Below are positions 1-11,640 of a stretch of DNA of 64,000 bases, piece after piece; the first letter of the stretch is position 1, and every line of letters begins with the position of its first letter. The position numbers and the translations under genes are program-made. This stretch comes from Zea mays. Lineage: Eukaryota > Streptophyta > Magnoliopsida > Poales > Poaceae. The notes beneath the pieces are model-generated. The model was not told the DNA's origin, did not search any database, and saw nothing but the letters and a program-made list of their open reading frames with translations. The stretch is taken from positions 294,636,200-294,700,199 of the forward strand of contig NC_050096.1 in NCBI RefSeq assembly GCF_902167145.1, written 5' to 3'.

Positions 1-48
1 TGCATGCATCTGAAAGTGTAAGTTTCATAATTGTCCCTGCATGGACAT
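1..48. other. Flanking DNA left of the solo LTR, with candidate TSD
   Basis: These bases lie outside the recognisable LTR and match nothing else in the window. The last five, GACAT at 44-48, recur at 13879-13883 just past the other end of the split LTR, so they are the candidate target-site duplication. Removing the insertions joins this stretch to 13884 onward. Confidence 0.5.
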
Positions 49-1097
49 TATTGGAGAGAGAATTCTCCGACCGGGTGGCGGAGTGCACCCCCCTAAATCC
101 TAAGATGAGGAGGGGGCTTAAGCATTTTGCCTGTTGGTAGATGAACGATGAACTCAGGAACACGCGAGGATTTAGAGTGGTTCAGGCCGCCGGAGCGTAA
201 TACCCTACTCCACTGTGTGTTGGATTGCTGTGAAAGCTTGAGAGCTGAGAGTCTAAGTCTAAGTTTGGTTTCGTTGCATGCCTCCCCTTTTATAGCTCAA
301 GGGGCACGTACAAGGGTGTTGAGCCCCGACATGTGGGCCCAGGAATGGATGTAATACTTGGAGTTGCTGGAGCAATCTTCTTGCACCCTGACACCCGTGA
401 TCTGCGTGGTATTGGCGTGCAGGGGAAGCTTCCCTGGCAACGCATAAGTGATGATGGCCATAGTGCACCTTGCAGCACGGACGTAATGTTTGGCAATGGA
501 CTGGACAGGCACGCCGCCTGCAGGATGGCCTGGATGCCGCCTGCCAGCTAAGTGGACAGGTCACAATAAATGCTGAGGCGACATATCGCCTGTCAGCAGG
601 GTGGACAGGCGGCGCGTCCTCTCCGCAATAAATGCAGAGGCCTCACGGCCCAGAGGCCTTACATCAGGTTCCGCCCGCTGGCTTACGTCACGGGCAACAA
701 GCCACGTGGCAGCATCGGGTCTCCGCCTGAGCGGGGAGCACAAGCGCACAGGATAAAGCCTGGACACGTGTCAGTACCGGACCCTTGCTTAGGCCAGGGT
801 ATCCCCTATACCGGGACCTCGTTATGGGTGGCCCGGACCTTACTCGGAGGGATCCAGACCCCATCCAAGGGACCCGGCACGCTTACTTGGGAGTCTCGGA
901 CCGTATTCGGGGGTCCGGGCTGTGCGTACAGGGGTCCGGTGCTTCCTCATAGAGGTCCGGTCCAACTGATTGCACCTTGGGATATATCATCTTTTCTAGC
1001 CACGTGGCGCCCCTGGAGCCGTCCACGTGGTGGGGTTGGGTGTTGTTCACCGCGCGGCTAGAGATTGTCATACGAGCACCGTGCCTTCATACCGTAG
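49..1097 (-). mobile_element. Solo LTR, Flip-like gypsy family, split by Huck
   Basis: Read on the minus strand this matches the complete LTR at 47130-48302 almost end to end, including the TGCGG-rich U3 and the terminal region next to GGCCGGAGA. The outer end at 49 reads TATTGG where the family has TGTCGG, two transitions. No gag, PBS or PPT adjoins it, so it is a solo LTR. Huck inserted near its U3 end; only TAAG (13875-13878) of it remains on the other side. About 27 bases of the U3 terminus are missing there. The family name is from memory and only moderately sure; homology to 47130-48302 is certain. Confidence 0.75.
1093..1097. repeat. TSD CGTAG of the Huck insertion (left copy)
   Basis: CGTAG immediately precedes the TGTCGG start of the left Huck LTR and recurs at 13870-13874 right after the other LTR ends in GACA. 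It is a perfect 5-bp duplication typical of gypsy integration. Confidence 0.95.
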
Positions 1098-1589
1098 TGT
1101 CGGGGACCATAATTAGGGGTACCCTCAAGTCTCCTAATTCTCAGCTGGTAACCCCCATCAGCATAAAGCTACAAAGGCCTGATGGGTGCGATTAAGTCAG
1201 GGATCGGTCCATTCGAGGGACTCGATCACGCCTCGCCCGAGCCTAGCCTCGGACAAGGGCAGCCGACCCCGGAGGATCTCCGTCTCGCCCGAGGCCCCCC
1301 TCCGGCGACGAACATACTTCCAGCTCGCCCGAGGCCCTGTCTTCCCCAAGAAGCAACCCTGACCAAATCGCCGCGCCAACCGACCAGATCGCAGGAGCAT
1401 TTAATGCAAAGGTGGCCTGACACCTTTATCCTGACGCGCGTCCTCTAGTCGACAGAGCCGAAGTGACCGCAGTCACTTCGCCGCTCCACTGACTGGCCTG
1501 ATAGAAGGACAGTGCCGCCTGCGCCGCTCCGACTGTTGTGTCGTTCGACAGAGTGAGGCTGACAGGCAGTCAGGCCCGGCCTCAGGCAC

Positions 1590-1850
1590 CATAGGAAGCT
1601 CCGCTTCGCCCGACCCAGGGCTCGGACTCGGGCTCAGCCCCGGAAGACGGCGAACTCCGCTCCGCCCGACCTAGGGCTCGGACTTGGGCTCAGCCCCAGA
1701 AGACGACGAACTCCGCTCTGCCCGACCCAGGGCTCGGACTTGGGCTCAGCCCCAGAAGACGACGAACTCCGCTTCGCCCGACCCCAGGGCTCAGACTCAG
1801 CCCTGGCTTCAGCCGACGGTCTCCGCCTCGCCCGACCCAGGGGCTTGGAC
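1590..1850 (+). repeat. Short tandem repeat in Huck U3
   Basis: Four or five imperfect units of about 60 bp follow each other, each with GCCCGACC, AGGGCTCGGACT, GGGCTCAGCCCC and GAAGACG. The same array is at 12860-13115 in the other LTR. Unit variants differ by single bases. It lies upstream of the TATA box, so it could be promoter sequence, but that is inference. Confidence 0.8.
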
Positions 1851-2297
1851 TCAACCTCGGCCACGGAAGACAGACTCGACCTCGACCTCGGAGGAGCCTC
1901 CATATTGCCCAACCTAGGGCGTGGGCCGACCACGTCAACAGGAGGCGCCACCATTACCCTACCCCAAGATGGCTCAGGCTACGGGAAACAAGACCGGCGT
2001 CCCATCTGGCTCGCTCCGCCAGATAGGCAATGATGGCGCCCCGCACGCTCTGTGACGACGGCGGCTCTCAGCCCCCTTACGAAAGCAAGAGGACGTCAGC
2101 AAGGACTCGACAGCCCCGATAGCTGTCCTTCCGCCAGGCTCCAGCGCTCCTCCGACGGCCACGACACCACACGAACCGGGTGCCAAAACCTCTCCGGCTG
2201 CCACGACGGCATGTACTTAGGGCGCTAGCTCTCCTCCGCTAGACACGTAGCACTCTGCTACACCCCCCATTGTACACCTAGATCCTCTACTTACGCC

Positions 2298-2305
2298 TAT
2301 AAAAG
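2298..2305 (+). promoter_or_regulatory. TATA box of Huck 5' LTR
   Basis: TATAAAAG lies about 300 bp before the LTR end and is conserved at 13562-13569 in the 3' LTR. This is the expected place for the U3 promoter, with R and U5 downstream. Confidence 0.75.
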
Positions 2306-2608
2306 GAAGGACCAGGGCCCTCTTATAGAGGGTTGGCCGCGCGGGGAAGAGGACGGGACAGGCGCTCGTGTGAGGCTGCTCGCTCCCTCTCCCGCGTGGA
2401 CGCTTGTAACCCCCTACTACAAGCGCACCCGACCTGGGCGCGGGACGAACACGAAGGCCGCGGGATTTCCACCTCTCTCTCACGCCCGTCTCCGGCCGCC
2501 TTTTCCCCCCTTCGCGCTCGGCCTCGCGCCGACCCATCTGGGCTGGGGCACGCAGCGACATTTCACTCGTCGGCCCAGGGACCCCCCCGGTCTCGAAACG
2601 CCGACAGT

Positions 2609-2626
2609 TGGCGCGCCAGGTAGGGG
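2609..2626 (+). other. Huck primer-binding site
   Basis: TGGCGCGCCAGGTAGGGG begins two bases after the LTR end, the normal place for a PBS. The identical 18 bases occupy the same place in the Flip-like element (27555-27572), which suggests the two families use the same tRNA primer. I do not assign the tRNA. Confidence 0.8.
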
Positions 2627-2667
2627 CCTGCTGCGTGTTGACGAACAGCTTCCCGTCAAGCTCCAGA

Positions 2668-5080
2668 TGGGCAGTCTCCGGCAACCTCTCCAGCCCGGGA
2701 CGGTGCTCCGTTTCGGGAGTCTTGAGTTCATGTCCCTCGACGGCAGCTACGACATGATACTCCTTCCCCCACCGTGCGACAGCGACAATGGCGGCCGATA
2801 GCCCGCCCGCCGGCGGCGGAATCGACGACGTCTTCCCCGCGTGGTGGAAGAACAACATTCGAGCTCACCCCACCTCTCCCCCGCCGACGGAGGAGGAGGC
2901 GGGGCAACCAAGGCCAAGCAGGAGGCGGCCCCTCGTCGGCTGTCGAGCAAGTCGACGGCGCCGGCGCCCCAACGGGGGGCGCGTCGGGCATCGACCTCGC
3001 GTTTGAGACGAAGGCGAGCGCTGTCTCCCCGCAACACGCCAATTCCGTGCAAACGGACGACGCCAGCACGCTCGCGAAAGGCTTGCTGGGCGTCACCCTC
3101 GTACCTGAGACGACGGTGCAGTCAGTCCCTGACGTGACTTCATCACCGCCCGTCGACCAAGAGGTACCGACCGTTTCCCATCTCACGCCCCTTGGATTCA
3201 GCCTCGACCCGCCAGGCGGCTTCGCTTTGGCGGACGCTCTCGTAGAGGCGAGTCCAAACCCTCTGGGGTATCGTATGCGGTCACCCTGGGACCGGCTGAC
3301 GGACGTCTCGACCTACGGGCCCTCGGGGTCCGAGGAAGATGACGAGCCCGACTTCTGTTGGGATTTCTCCGGACTTGGTAACCCCAGTGCCATGCGGGAC
3401 TTCATGACCGCATGCGACTACTGCCTTTCCGACTGTTCCGACGGCAGCCGCAGCCTCGGCGACGAGGACTGCGGCCCAAGTCGTGAATGTTTCCACGTCG
3501 ATCTAGGGGGTCCCTCCGAAGGCAACCATCTCGGTATGCCGGAGAACGGTGATCTCCCTAGGCCTGTGCCTCGCGTTGACATCCTACGGGAGCTAGCTGT
3601 GGTCCCCGTTCAGGCGGGGGGTCATGACCCACAGCTTGAGCAAATCCGCGGGGTGCAGGCCAGGCTCGACGAGGGAGCAGGAGCACTTGAGCCGATCCGC
3701 CGGGACGTCGGGCAGGAATGGGCGGGCCAGCCTTCGGCCGGAGAAATGCGTCATCTACCCCAGGGTATCCAGCACCGCATCGCCGACGATGTCAGGGTAA
3801 GGCTGCCACCCTCTTCCAGTGGGGTCGGCCAGAACCTGGCTGCAGCAGCAATGCTTCTCCGCGCGATGCCGGAGCCATCAACCACCGAGGGGCGGCGAAT
3901 CCAGGGAGAGCTCAAGAATCTCCTGGAGGGCGCCGCGGTCCGACGGGCCGAAAGCTCCGCCTCCCGAAGGCAGGGATACCCCTCGGAACATCGCGTCGCG
4001 ACTTCCCGATTCATGCGGGAAGCCTCGGTCCACACCGGGCGCACGCGCAACCCAGCGCCTGCGGCCCCGGGTCGCCTCGGCAACAAGCACCATCACCGCG
4101 ACCGTCGGGCCCACCTCGACGAGAGGGTGCGCCGAGGCTACCACCCCAGGCGTGGAGGACGCTACGACAGCGGGGAGGATCGGAGTCCCTCGCCCGAACC
4201 ACCCGGTCCGCAGGCCTTCAGCCGTGCCATACGACGGGCGCCGTTCCCGACCCGGTTCCGACCCCCGACTACTATCACAAAGTACTTGGGGGAGACGAGA
4301 CCGGAACTGTGGCTCGCGGACTACCGGCTGGCCTGCCAACTGGGTGGAACGGACGATGACAACCTCATCATCCGCAACCTCCCCCTGTTCCTCTCCGACA
4401 CCGCTCGCGCCTAGTTGGAGCACCTGCCTCCGGGGCAGATCTCCAACTAGGATGACCTGGTCCAAGCCTTCGTCGGCAATTTCCAGGGCACGTACGTACG
4501 CCCTGGAAACTCCTGGGACCTCCGAAGCTGCCGGCAGCAGCTGGGAGAGTCTCTCCGGGACTACATCCGGCGATTCTTGAAGCAGCGCACCGAGCTGCCC
4601 AACATCACCGATTCGGATGTCATCGGCGCGTTCCTCGCCGGCACCACCTGCCGCGACCTGGTGAGCAAGCTGGGTCGCAAGACCCCCACCAGGGCGAGCG
4701 AGCTGATGGACATCGCCACTAAGTTCGCCTCTGGCCAGGAGGCGGTTGAGGCTATCTTCCGGAAGGACAAGCAGCCCCAGGGCCGCCCACCGGAAGATGC
4801 CACCGAGGCGTCAACTCAGCGCGGCACCAAGAAGAAGGGCAAGAAGAAGTCGCAAGCGAAACGCGACGCCGCCGACGCGGACCTTGTCGCCGCCGCCGAG
4901 TACAAGAACCCTCGGAAACCCCCCGGAGGTGCCAACCTTTTCGACAAGATGCTCAAGGAGCCGTGCCCCTATCATCAGGGGCCCGTCAAGCACACCCTTG
5001 AGGAGTGCGCTATGCTTCGGCGCCACTTCCACAGGGCCGGGCCACCCGCGGAGGGTGGCAGGGCTCGCGACGACGACTAG
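2668..5080 (+). pseudogene. Huck gag (disabled)
   Basis: Gag forms the virus-like particle core. A conserved-looking start ATG lies at 2668, and the frame of gag proper is open from about 2774 to 4414. The N-terminal third is basic and proline-rich, and the start region probably contains a frameshift near 2800-2900. The conserved gag core begins around 4270 (motif KYLGETRPELWLADY) and continues with LPNITDSDVIGAFLAG to the KKKGKKK basic stretch. In-frame TAG codons at 4412 and 4448 both stand where the family would have TGG tryptophan, so G-to-A changes broke the gene. Another TAG at 5078 separates gag from the protease region in the same frame. Frame assignment of the first 100 codons is uncertain. 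Confidence 0.8.
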
Positions 5081-5914
5081 AAGGAAGATCACCAGGCAGG
5101 AGAGTTCCCCGAGGTCTGCGGCTGCTTCATGATATACGGTGGGCAAGCGGCGAACGCCTCGGCTCGGCACCGCAAGCAAGAGCGTCGGGAGGTCTGTTCG
5201 GTGAAGGTGGTGGCGCCAGTCTACCTAGACTGGTCCGACAAGCCCATCACCTTCGACCAAGCCGACCACCCCAATCACGTGCCGAGCCCGGGGAAATACC
5301 CGCTCGTCGTCGACCCCATCATCGGCAACATCAGGCTCACCAAGGTCCTCATGGACGGAGGCAGCAGCCTCAACATCATCTACGCCGAGACCCTCGGGCT
5401 CCTGCGTGTTGATCTGTCCTCGGTCCGGGCAGGCACTGCGCCTTTCCACGGGATTATCCCCGGGAAGCGCGTCCAGCCCCTCGGACAACTCGACCTTCCC
5501 GTCTGCTTCGGAACGCCCTCCAACTTCTGAAGGGAGACCCTCACGTTCGAGGTGGTCGGGTTCCGAGGAACCTACCACGCGGTACTAGGGAGGCCATGCT
5601 ACGCGAAGTTCATGGCCGTCCCCAACTACACCTACCTCAAGCTCAAGATGCCGGGCCCCAACGGGGTCATCACCGTCGGCCCCACGTACAAACACGCGTT
5701 CGAATGCGACGTGGAGTGCGTGGAGTACGCCGAGGCCCTCGCCGAGTCCGAGGCCCTCATCGTCGACCTGGAAAGCCTCTCTAAGGAGGTGCCAAACGTG
5801 AAGCGTCACGCCGGCAACTTCGAGCCAGTGGAGAAGGTTAAGCATGTCCCCCTCGACCCCAGTAGCGACGCCTCCAAGCAGATCCGGATCGGCTCCGAGC
5901 TCGATCCCGAATAG
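5081..5914 (+). pseudogene. Huck aspartic protease and linker (disabled)
   Basis: The frame continues from gag. The retroviral-type aspartic protease active site reads LMDGGSSLNIIY (about 5349-5384), with the DGG variant instead of DSG or DTG, as is usual in this lineage. A second protease motif AVLGRP follows at about 5581. In-frame stops are TGA at 5528 and TAG at 5912; both fit C-to-T changes from CGA and CAG. The protease would have matured the gag-pol polyprotein inside the particle. Confidence 0.8.
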
Positions 5915-6931
5915 GAAGCAGTGCTCATCGACTTTCTCCGCGCAAACGCCGACGTTTTCGCGTGGAGTCCCTCAGACATGCCCGACATACCGAGGGATGT
6001 CGCCGAGCACTCGCTGGATATCCGAGCCGGAGCCCGACCCATCAAGCAGGCTCTGCGCCGATTCGACGAAGAAAAGCGCAGAGCCATAGGCGAGGAGATC
6101 CACAAGCTAATGGCGGCAGGGTTCATCAAAGAGGTATTCCATCCCGAATGGCTTGCCAACCCTGTGCTTGTGAGAAAGAAAGGAGGGAAATGGCGGATGT
6201 GTGTAGACTACACTGGTTTAAACAAAGCATGTCCGAAGGTTCCCTACCCTCTGCCTTGCATCGATCAAATCGTGGATTCCACTGCTGGGTGCGAAACCCT
6301 CTTTCCTCGATGCCTACTCAGGGTATCACCAAATCAGGATGAAAGAGTCCGACCAGCTCGCGACTTCTTTCATCACACCCTTCGGTATGTATTGCTATGT
6401 CACCATGTCGTTCGGCTTGAGGAATGCGGGCGCGACGTACCAGCGGTGCATGAACCATGTGTTCGGCGAACACATTGGCCGGACGGTCGAGGCCAACGTC
6501 GATGACATCGTAGTCAAGACGAGGAAAGCCTCCGACCTCCTTTCCGACCTTGAAGTGACATTCCGATGTCTCAAGGCGAAAGGCGTGAAGCTCAATCCCG
6601 AAAAGTGTGTCTTCGGGGTGCCCCGAGGCATGCTCTTGGGGTTCATCGTCTTCGAGTGGGGCATCGAAGCCAACCCGGAGAAGATCGCGGCCATCATCAG
6701 CATGGGGCCCATTAAAGACTTGAAAGGTGTATAAAGAGTCTTGGGATGTCTTGCGGCTCTGAGCCGCTTCATCTCACGCCTCGGCGAAAGAGGCCTACCT
6801 CTGTACCGCCTCTTAAGGAAGGCCAAGTGCTTCACTTGGACCCCTGAGGCCGAGGAAGCCCTCGGGAACCTGAAGGCGCTCCTCACGAACGCGCCTGTCT
6901 TGGTGCCCCACGCTGCTGGAGGAGCAGGCTA
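5915..6931 (+). pseudogene. Huck reverse transcriptase and start of RNase H (disabled)
   Basis: RT copies the element RNA to cDNA. Motifs in order are RKKGGKWRMCVDY, LNKACPK, then, after a one-base frameshift near 6295-6310, SFGLRNAGATYQRCM and the catalytic NVDDIVVKT (about 6498-6524), where most copies have YVDD or VDD. The thumb and connection follow (KLNPEKCVFGV, GIEANPEKI). A TAA at 6732 stands where CAA is expected. The RNase H start (LSRFISRLGERGLPLYRLLRK) is present, but the frame ends at about 6931 and most of RNase H is missing. Confidence 0.85.
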
Positions 6932-7200
6932 AAATAGCCTCGGGGCGAACAACGGTTCCCCCGGACGTCTTCTCCCGAGACCTGCATCAACACTCCGTCA
7001 AGATCAACGACACGCCCGAGCCCGAGGCACCCTCGGCCCAGCCCGAGGTACCCTTGGCTCGGTCCGAGGCACCCTCGGCTCGGCCCGAGGCACCCTCAGC
7101 TCGACCTGAGGCATCCTCGGTTCAGCCCGAGGTACCCTCGGCCCCGAGGGCGAGACACTGCACGTCGAGGAGGAGCGAAGCGGGGTCACGCCTAATCAAA
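6932..7200 (+). repeat. Minisatellite where Huck RNase H should be
   Basis: From about 7010 to 7155 there are six or so imperfect units of about 24 bp of the type CCCGAGGCACCCTCGGCTCGG. The unit varies at single bases. RT lies before and integrase after, so this array occupies the place of the RNase H domain. It may have expanded from a linker sequence while the domain was deleted. Nothing else is seen in this stretch. Confidence 0.7.
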
Positions 7201-7271
7201 ACTGGCAGACTCCGTACCTGAAATATCTCCACCGAGGAGAGCTACCCCTCGACCGAGCCGAAGCTCGGCGG

Positions 7272-8444
7272 TTGGCGCGGCGCGCCAAGTCGTTTGTCTT
7301 GGTGGGGGACGGGAAGGAGCTCTACCACCACAGCCCCTCAGGCATCCTCCAGCGATGCATCTCCATCGCCGAAGGCCAGGAGCTCCTACAAGAGATACAC
7401 TCGGGGGCTTGCGGCCATCACGCAGCACCTCGAGCCCTTGTAGGAAACGCCTTCCGACAAGGTTTCTACTGCCCGACGGCGGTGGCCGACGCCACTAGAA
7501 TTGCCCGCACCTGCGAAGGGTGTCAGTTCTACGCAAGGCAGACCCACCTGCCTGCTCAGGCTCTGCAGACGATACCCATCACTTGGCCTTTTGCCGTGTG
7601 GGGTCTGGACCTCGTCGGCCCCTTGCAGAAGGCACCCGGGGGCTACACGCACCTGTTGGTCGCCATCGACAAATTCTCCAAGTGGATCGAGGTCCGACCC
7701 CTAAACAGCAGCAGGTCCGAACAGGCGGTGGCGTTCTTCACCAACATCATCCATCGCTTTGGGGTCCCAAACTCCATCATCACCGACAACGGCACCCAGT
7801 TCACCGGCAGAAAGTTCCTAGACTTCTGCGAGGATCACCACATCCGGGTGGACTGGGCCGCCGTGGCTCACCCCATGACGAATGGGCAAGTAGAGCGTGC
7901 CAACGGCATGATTCTACAAGGACTCAAGCCTCGGATCTACAACGACTTCAACAAGTTCGGCAAGCGATGGATGAAGGAACTCCCCTCGGTGGTCTGGAGT
8001 CTGAGGACGACGCTGAGCCGAGCCACGGGCTTCACGCCGTTCTTTCTAGTCTATGGGGCCGAGGCCATCTTGCCCATAGACTTAGAATACGGTTCCCCGA
8101 GGACGAGGGCCTATGCTGACCAAAGCAACCAAGCTAATCGAGAAGACTCGCTGGACCAGCTAGAAGAGGCTCGAGACAAGGCCTTACTACACTCGGCGTG
8201 GTACCAGCAGTCCATGCGATGCTACCACGCCCGAGGGGTCCGGTCCCGAGACCTCCAGGTGGGTGACCTGGTGCTTCGGCTGCGACAGGACGCCCAAGGG
8301 CGGCACAAGCTCACGCCTCCCTAGGAAGGGCCGTTCGTCATCGCTAAAGTTCTAAAGCCCAGAACGTACAAGCTGGCCAACAGTCAAGGCGAGGTCTACA
8401 ACAACGCTTGGAACATCCAACAGCTACGTCGCTTCTACCCTTAA
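7272..8444 (+). pseudogene. Huck integrase (one nonsense codon)
   Basis: Integrase inserts the cDNA into the genome. The N-terminal HHCC zinc finger is visible (HSGACGHH then CEGCQF, about 7398-7530). The catalytic D, D, E residues are in DLVGP (about 7611), TDNGTQF (about 7783) and VERANG (about 7889). A GPF-type C-terminal module follows in the sequence after the stop (EGPFVIAKV). A TAG at 8322 replaces an expected TGG before that module; the frame is otherwise open to TAA at 8442-8444. This is the best-preserved part of the element. No chromodomain is seen, consistent with the Tat-type lineage. Confidence 0.88.
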
Positions 8445-8689
8445 GATGTTTTCAAGTTGTTCATATACCTCGCTCCCACGCAAAGTTTAGTCATCAAGGA
8501 AGGGTCAGCCTTGCCTCGGCAAAGCCCGACCCTCCCTCGGGGGCTAAAAGGGGGGGGTACCCCCTCTGCGTCGAAATTTTCCTCGAAAAAAGATCCTTTC
8601 TGCCAGAATGTCTTTCGTGCTTTTCGACTACTTCGAAAGTGGATCCTAAAAACGATGGAGTACACGTAAGCAGCCAAGACTGACCGAGC

Positions 8690-9610
8690 CGAGGGACTCC
8701 TACGCCTCCGGGATACGGATACCTCACTCATCACCTTCTGCGATAAGTAACTCACGTTCGGATAAGTGATTCCGTGGACCGAACAAGTCTTCACATTCGA
8801 AAGCTCCTCTGCCGAAGCGATTCTTCGAGCCTTCTCGACTGCGTCGGTGACAGAACCCCATGGACGGGCAAGAGCGCGCGTAAGCGGCAAGGCCGACCGT
8901 GCCGAGGGATTCCTACGCCTCCGGGATACGGATACCTCACTCATCACCTTCCGTGAAAAGCAACTCTCGCTCGCACAGACAATTCTGTTACCGACAAAAA
9001 AAGTCCAGATACTCGAAACAAGAGGAAAAGAAGCGCACCTTTACAATACAGCGAGGGTGTGTTTGGGCCTCAGCGGCCACAGAAAACACACGCTACAAGA
9101 TAATCCGATCCTGTAGGCTCAGATCTTGACGGCTGAAGGGAGCAGCAGCACCCTCGGCGTTGACTACACCTTCGGCGAGGTCCGACCTGGCCTCCGACGG
9201 CGACGTGGTTCGAGGATCTCCACTCTGAAGGATGACTTCATCATCACGCCCGGGCCATCGCCGCCTGGGTCTCCTCCAAGAATCCGGCTCGAGCAGGCGG
9301 CTCGGCTGGTCACCCCGAGGCCTCGGCCAGCTGTCCCCCGAAGACATCAGCCCGGCCCGAGGCCTCGGCAGATCGACTCCGGTGTCGGTCCTGCTAACGG
9401 ACGACCCGGCCAGGCTCCGGCCAACCAAGTCTTCTTTTCGAGCCAACTCTGCCTCTGTCCGTGCTGACACCGCTACCCCTGGCCTCGGCTCATCGAAGAG
9501 CGGCCGAGGGGTTCCTTTAACTAAGCAAGAGAAGCCTCGGACAGCAAGGCCGACCGAGCCGAGGGACTCCTACGCCTCCGGGATATGGATACCTCACTCG
9601 TCACCTTTGC
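8690..9610 (+). repeat. Three dispersed copies of a 45-bp motif in Huck spacer
   Basis: Copies at about 8690-8735, 8898-8945 and 9556-9603 share GCCGAGG, then CTACGCCTCCGGGATA, GGATACCTCACTC and TCACC. They are 160-650 bp apart, so the repeats are dispersed or arose by duplication of longer segments. Confidence 0.8.
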
Positions 9611-11419
9611 CCGGAGCGACTCATGCTTGGTGAAGCGGTCCAGACAACCAACAGGCGAGTCTTAGTGCTCTAAAATGAGGAAAAAACATGGCTCCGCGCC
9701 AAAAATACATACACGTTCAGGCCCCGACAGCCACAATGAACAAAAGATCGACACTCAAGGTGCCATTACAAACGGACCTCCGGTTCCACCTCCGCAGGTA
9801 CGAACAACCCCACTCGATCAGGGGGGGCCTGCGGAGCAACAGAAGACCGACAAACGGCACACCGTCACCCGCTCCAGCAGCGACGACGACGACGACTTCT
9901 GCTCCGGGGGGCCGAACAGCAGCAGCGATGACCTCAGGGCGGATGCTGCTGCCAGGAGGCCCCCGCTCGTGCCCAAACTCGTGAGGCAAGGACGGGCAGA
10001 AGGCCGTAGAGTTGGAGGTCGGTCCGTGGGCGGCCCCGGCTATCTCGTCGGCGGAAGAACCTCTTCCAGCTGCCGTGGCGGGAGGCGGCGCCGGGAGCGG
10101 CTCCGAAGCCACTCGGGTCCGAGAGCCGGGCACACGGCAGCCGCCGGCGCCACGCACGGCGAACGCCCTTCCCTCGATCACTGAGGGAAGGAGCAGGCCA
10201 CCACCCACGCAGGGGCTGACCCCAACTCGGCACACTCCCCTCCCCAGCACTGATGATGAAAATCCTTGAGGCTGAGGGAGGGGCAGAGGCCGCAGCCCGG
10301 CTTGCTTTCCCCCGCCATCAAACTGGAGGTCACCGTCTTGGGTGACCACCGGCGGAGGGGTGCAGCCGGACTGCATGATGAAAATCCTTGAAGCCGAACG
10401 ATGGCTGAAAGGTACCAACTCCCACGGAGTTGCGTTCCTCCAACGACAAGGAGGAAGGACTGTGGGCGTCCCCCATCCGGGGGCTCGGAAGGTGGAAAGA
10501 CATGATGCATAAGGGAGCGCGTAGACATGGTCGCCTTTCAAGGGGGTCACCCCCTTTTAAAGGCGACTCTCACTACTTGCATCCCCAGCCGTCGTGGGCT
10601 GAGTCTTCTCCAACGCGCTCCAAGGTCCTCCCCCTACAGCACGGGGGCTGGGTCCCACACGTCATGCAAGCTGGCCCAGAGCAGAAGAAGCCAAACCGCG
10701 CGCGGTGCATGCAACCGCCCAGCGGTTACAAGCAGTTCTCCACTTTTGCCCAGACCAGCGGGCGAAAGGGCGGGCAGCCATACAGACGGCATGCAACCGC
10801 GCCAAGTGGGCGCGCCTCTCCGACTTCCAACGCGCCCAGCATGGAAGCCCACGCCCACGCGTCATGCAACCGGCGCGCCGGTCGCTACGTGCAAGCAACT
10901 GCACCTCCACTCGCACCACTGTCACGCCTCCTCGACTACGGAACCAGTACCGCGACTCGAGGCAACCCTGCGTACGACCCAGCAGTGCCAGCCAGGCGCG
11001 ACGGTCAATGCGGCCAAAAATGGGCCGGCAGTGATGGCGGTGGCAGGCGGGCGGGAGCAGCGGTCGCGTCGTCAGCCAAGCTTACGTCCCATCCTGGGGC
11101 AGTGAGAGAGCCCTCTCTCACGGTGTGAAGACGACGCGCCCGTGTTCCGTTCCTCGAACGGCTCGCGCACGCGCAACGGCCGCCCCGCGAACCACTCGCC
11201 CCGTCGCATTAACTCCGCGGCGGGACAGGCGGCGTCTCTGGCAGGGGAAGCGAGCGACGCTTCGCCTTCGCCATAATGACCGTGTCAAAAAAGGTACGTC
11301 GCGTCATTCGATTTTGTGTCCTTTTCCTTTTCCTCTTTCTCTCTCTTACAACAGGGACCGGGAAAGGGGGATACCCCGAAAAGGACCCTTCTCCGTGAAG
11401 GAAACAGGCTCCGAGCCTC

Positions 11420-11640
11420 CCTACTGATCAGAGGTTCGAAGGCTGGCCCCTCGGAGGGGTTCAACAGCCGCCTTAGAGCACGTGGGCTCCACCCCCACTA
11501 CTGGTCAGAGGTTCGAAGGCCAGCCCCTCGGAAGGGTTCAATGGCTGCCTCAGGCCACTCGGGCTCTGCGCCCACTACTGATCAGGGGTTCGTAGGCTGG
11601 CCCTCGAAGGGTTCACAGCCGCCTCAGACACAGAGCGAGG
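11420..11640 (+). repeat. Threefold 70-75 bp tandem repeat in Huck spacer
   Basis: Each unit has CTACTGATCAG or CTACTGGTCAG, GGTTCGAAGGC, CAGCCCCTCGGA or a variant, GGGTTCA and GCCGCCT or GCTGCCT. Units differ by about 15%. Function unknown. Confidence 0.75.

Larger units (their letters stand above)
1098..2606 (+). repeat. Huck-like 5' LTR (1509 bp)
   Basis: It begins TGTCGG and ends CCGACA, and is matched over its whole length by 12362-13869. A hand comparison of about the first 850 bp finds roughly two dozen substitutions, so divergence is near 3%. It holds a run of about 60-bp units built on CCGACCCAGGGCTCGGACT at about 1590-1850 and a TATA box at 2298. Confidence 0.95.

Noticed and set aside
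2217..2858. 213-codon minus-strand frame across the Huck LTR and gag start
   Set aside because: It overlaps the LTR end, PBS and gag leader on the other strand and is a by-product of GC-rich sequence.
3718..4580. Alternative plus-strand frames over Huck gag (213 and 253 codons)
   Set aside because: They are other registers of gag; only the frame with the KYLGETRPELW motif fits the family.
9717..10550. 277-codon minus-strand open frame in the Huck spacer as a gene
   Set aside because: GC-rich DNA often leaves long chance frames. Composition is proline/glycine/arginine-rich with no recognisable domain, and the true accessory-gene motifs seen in the other two elements are absent.
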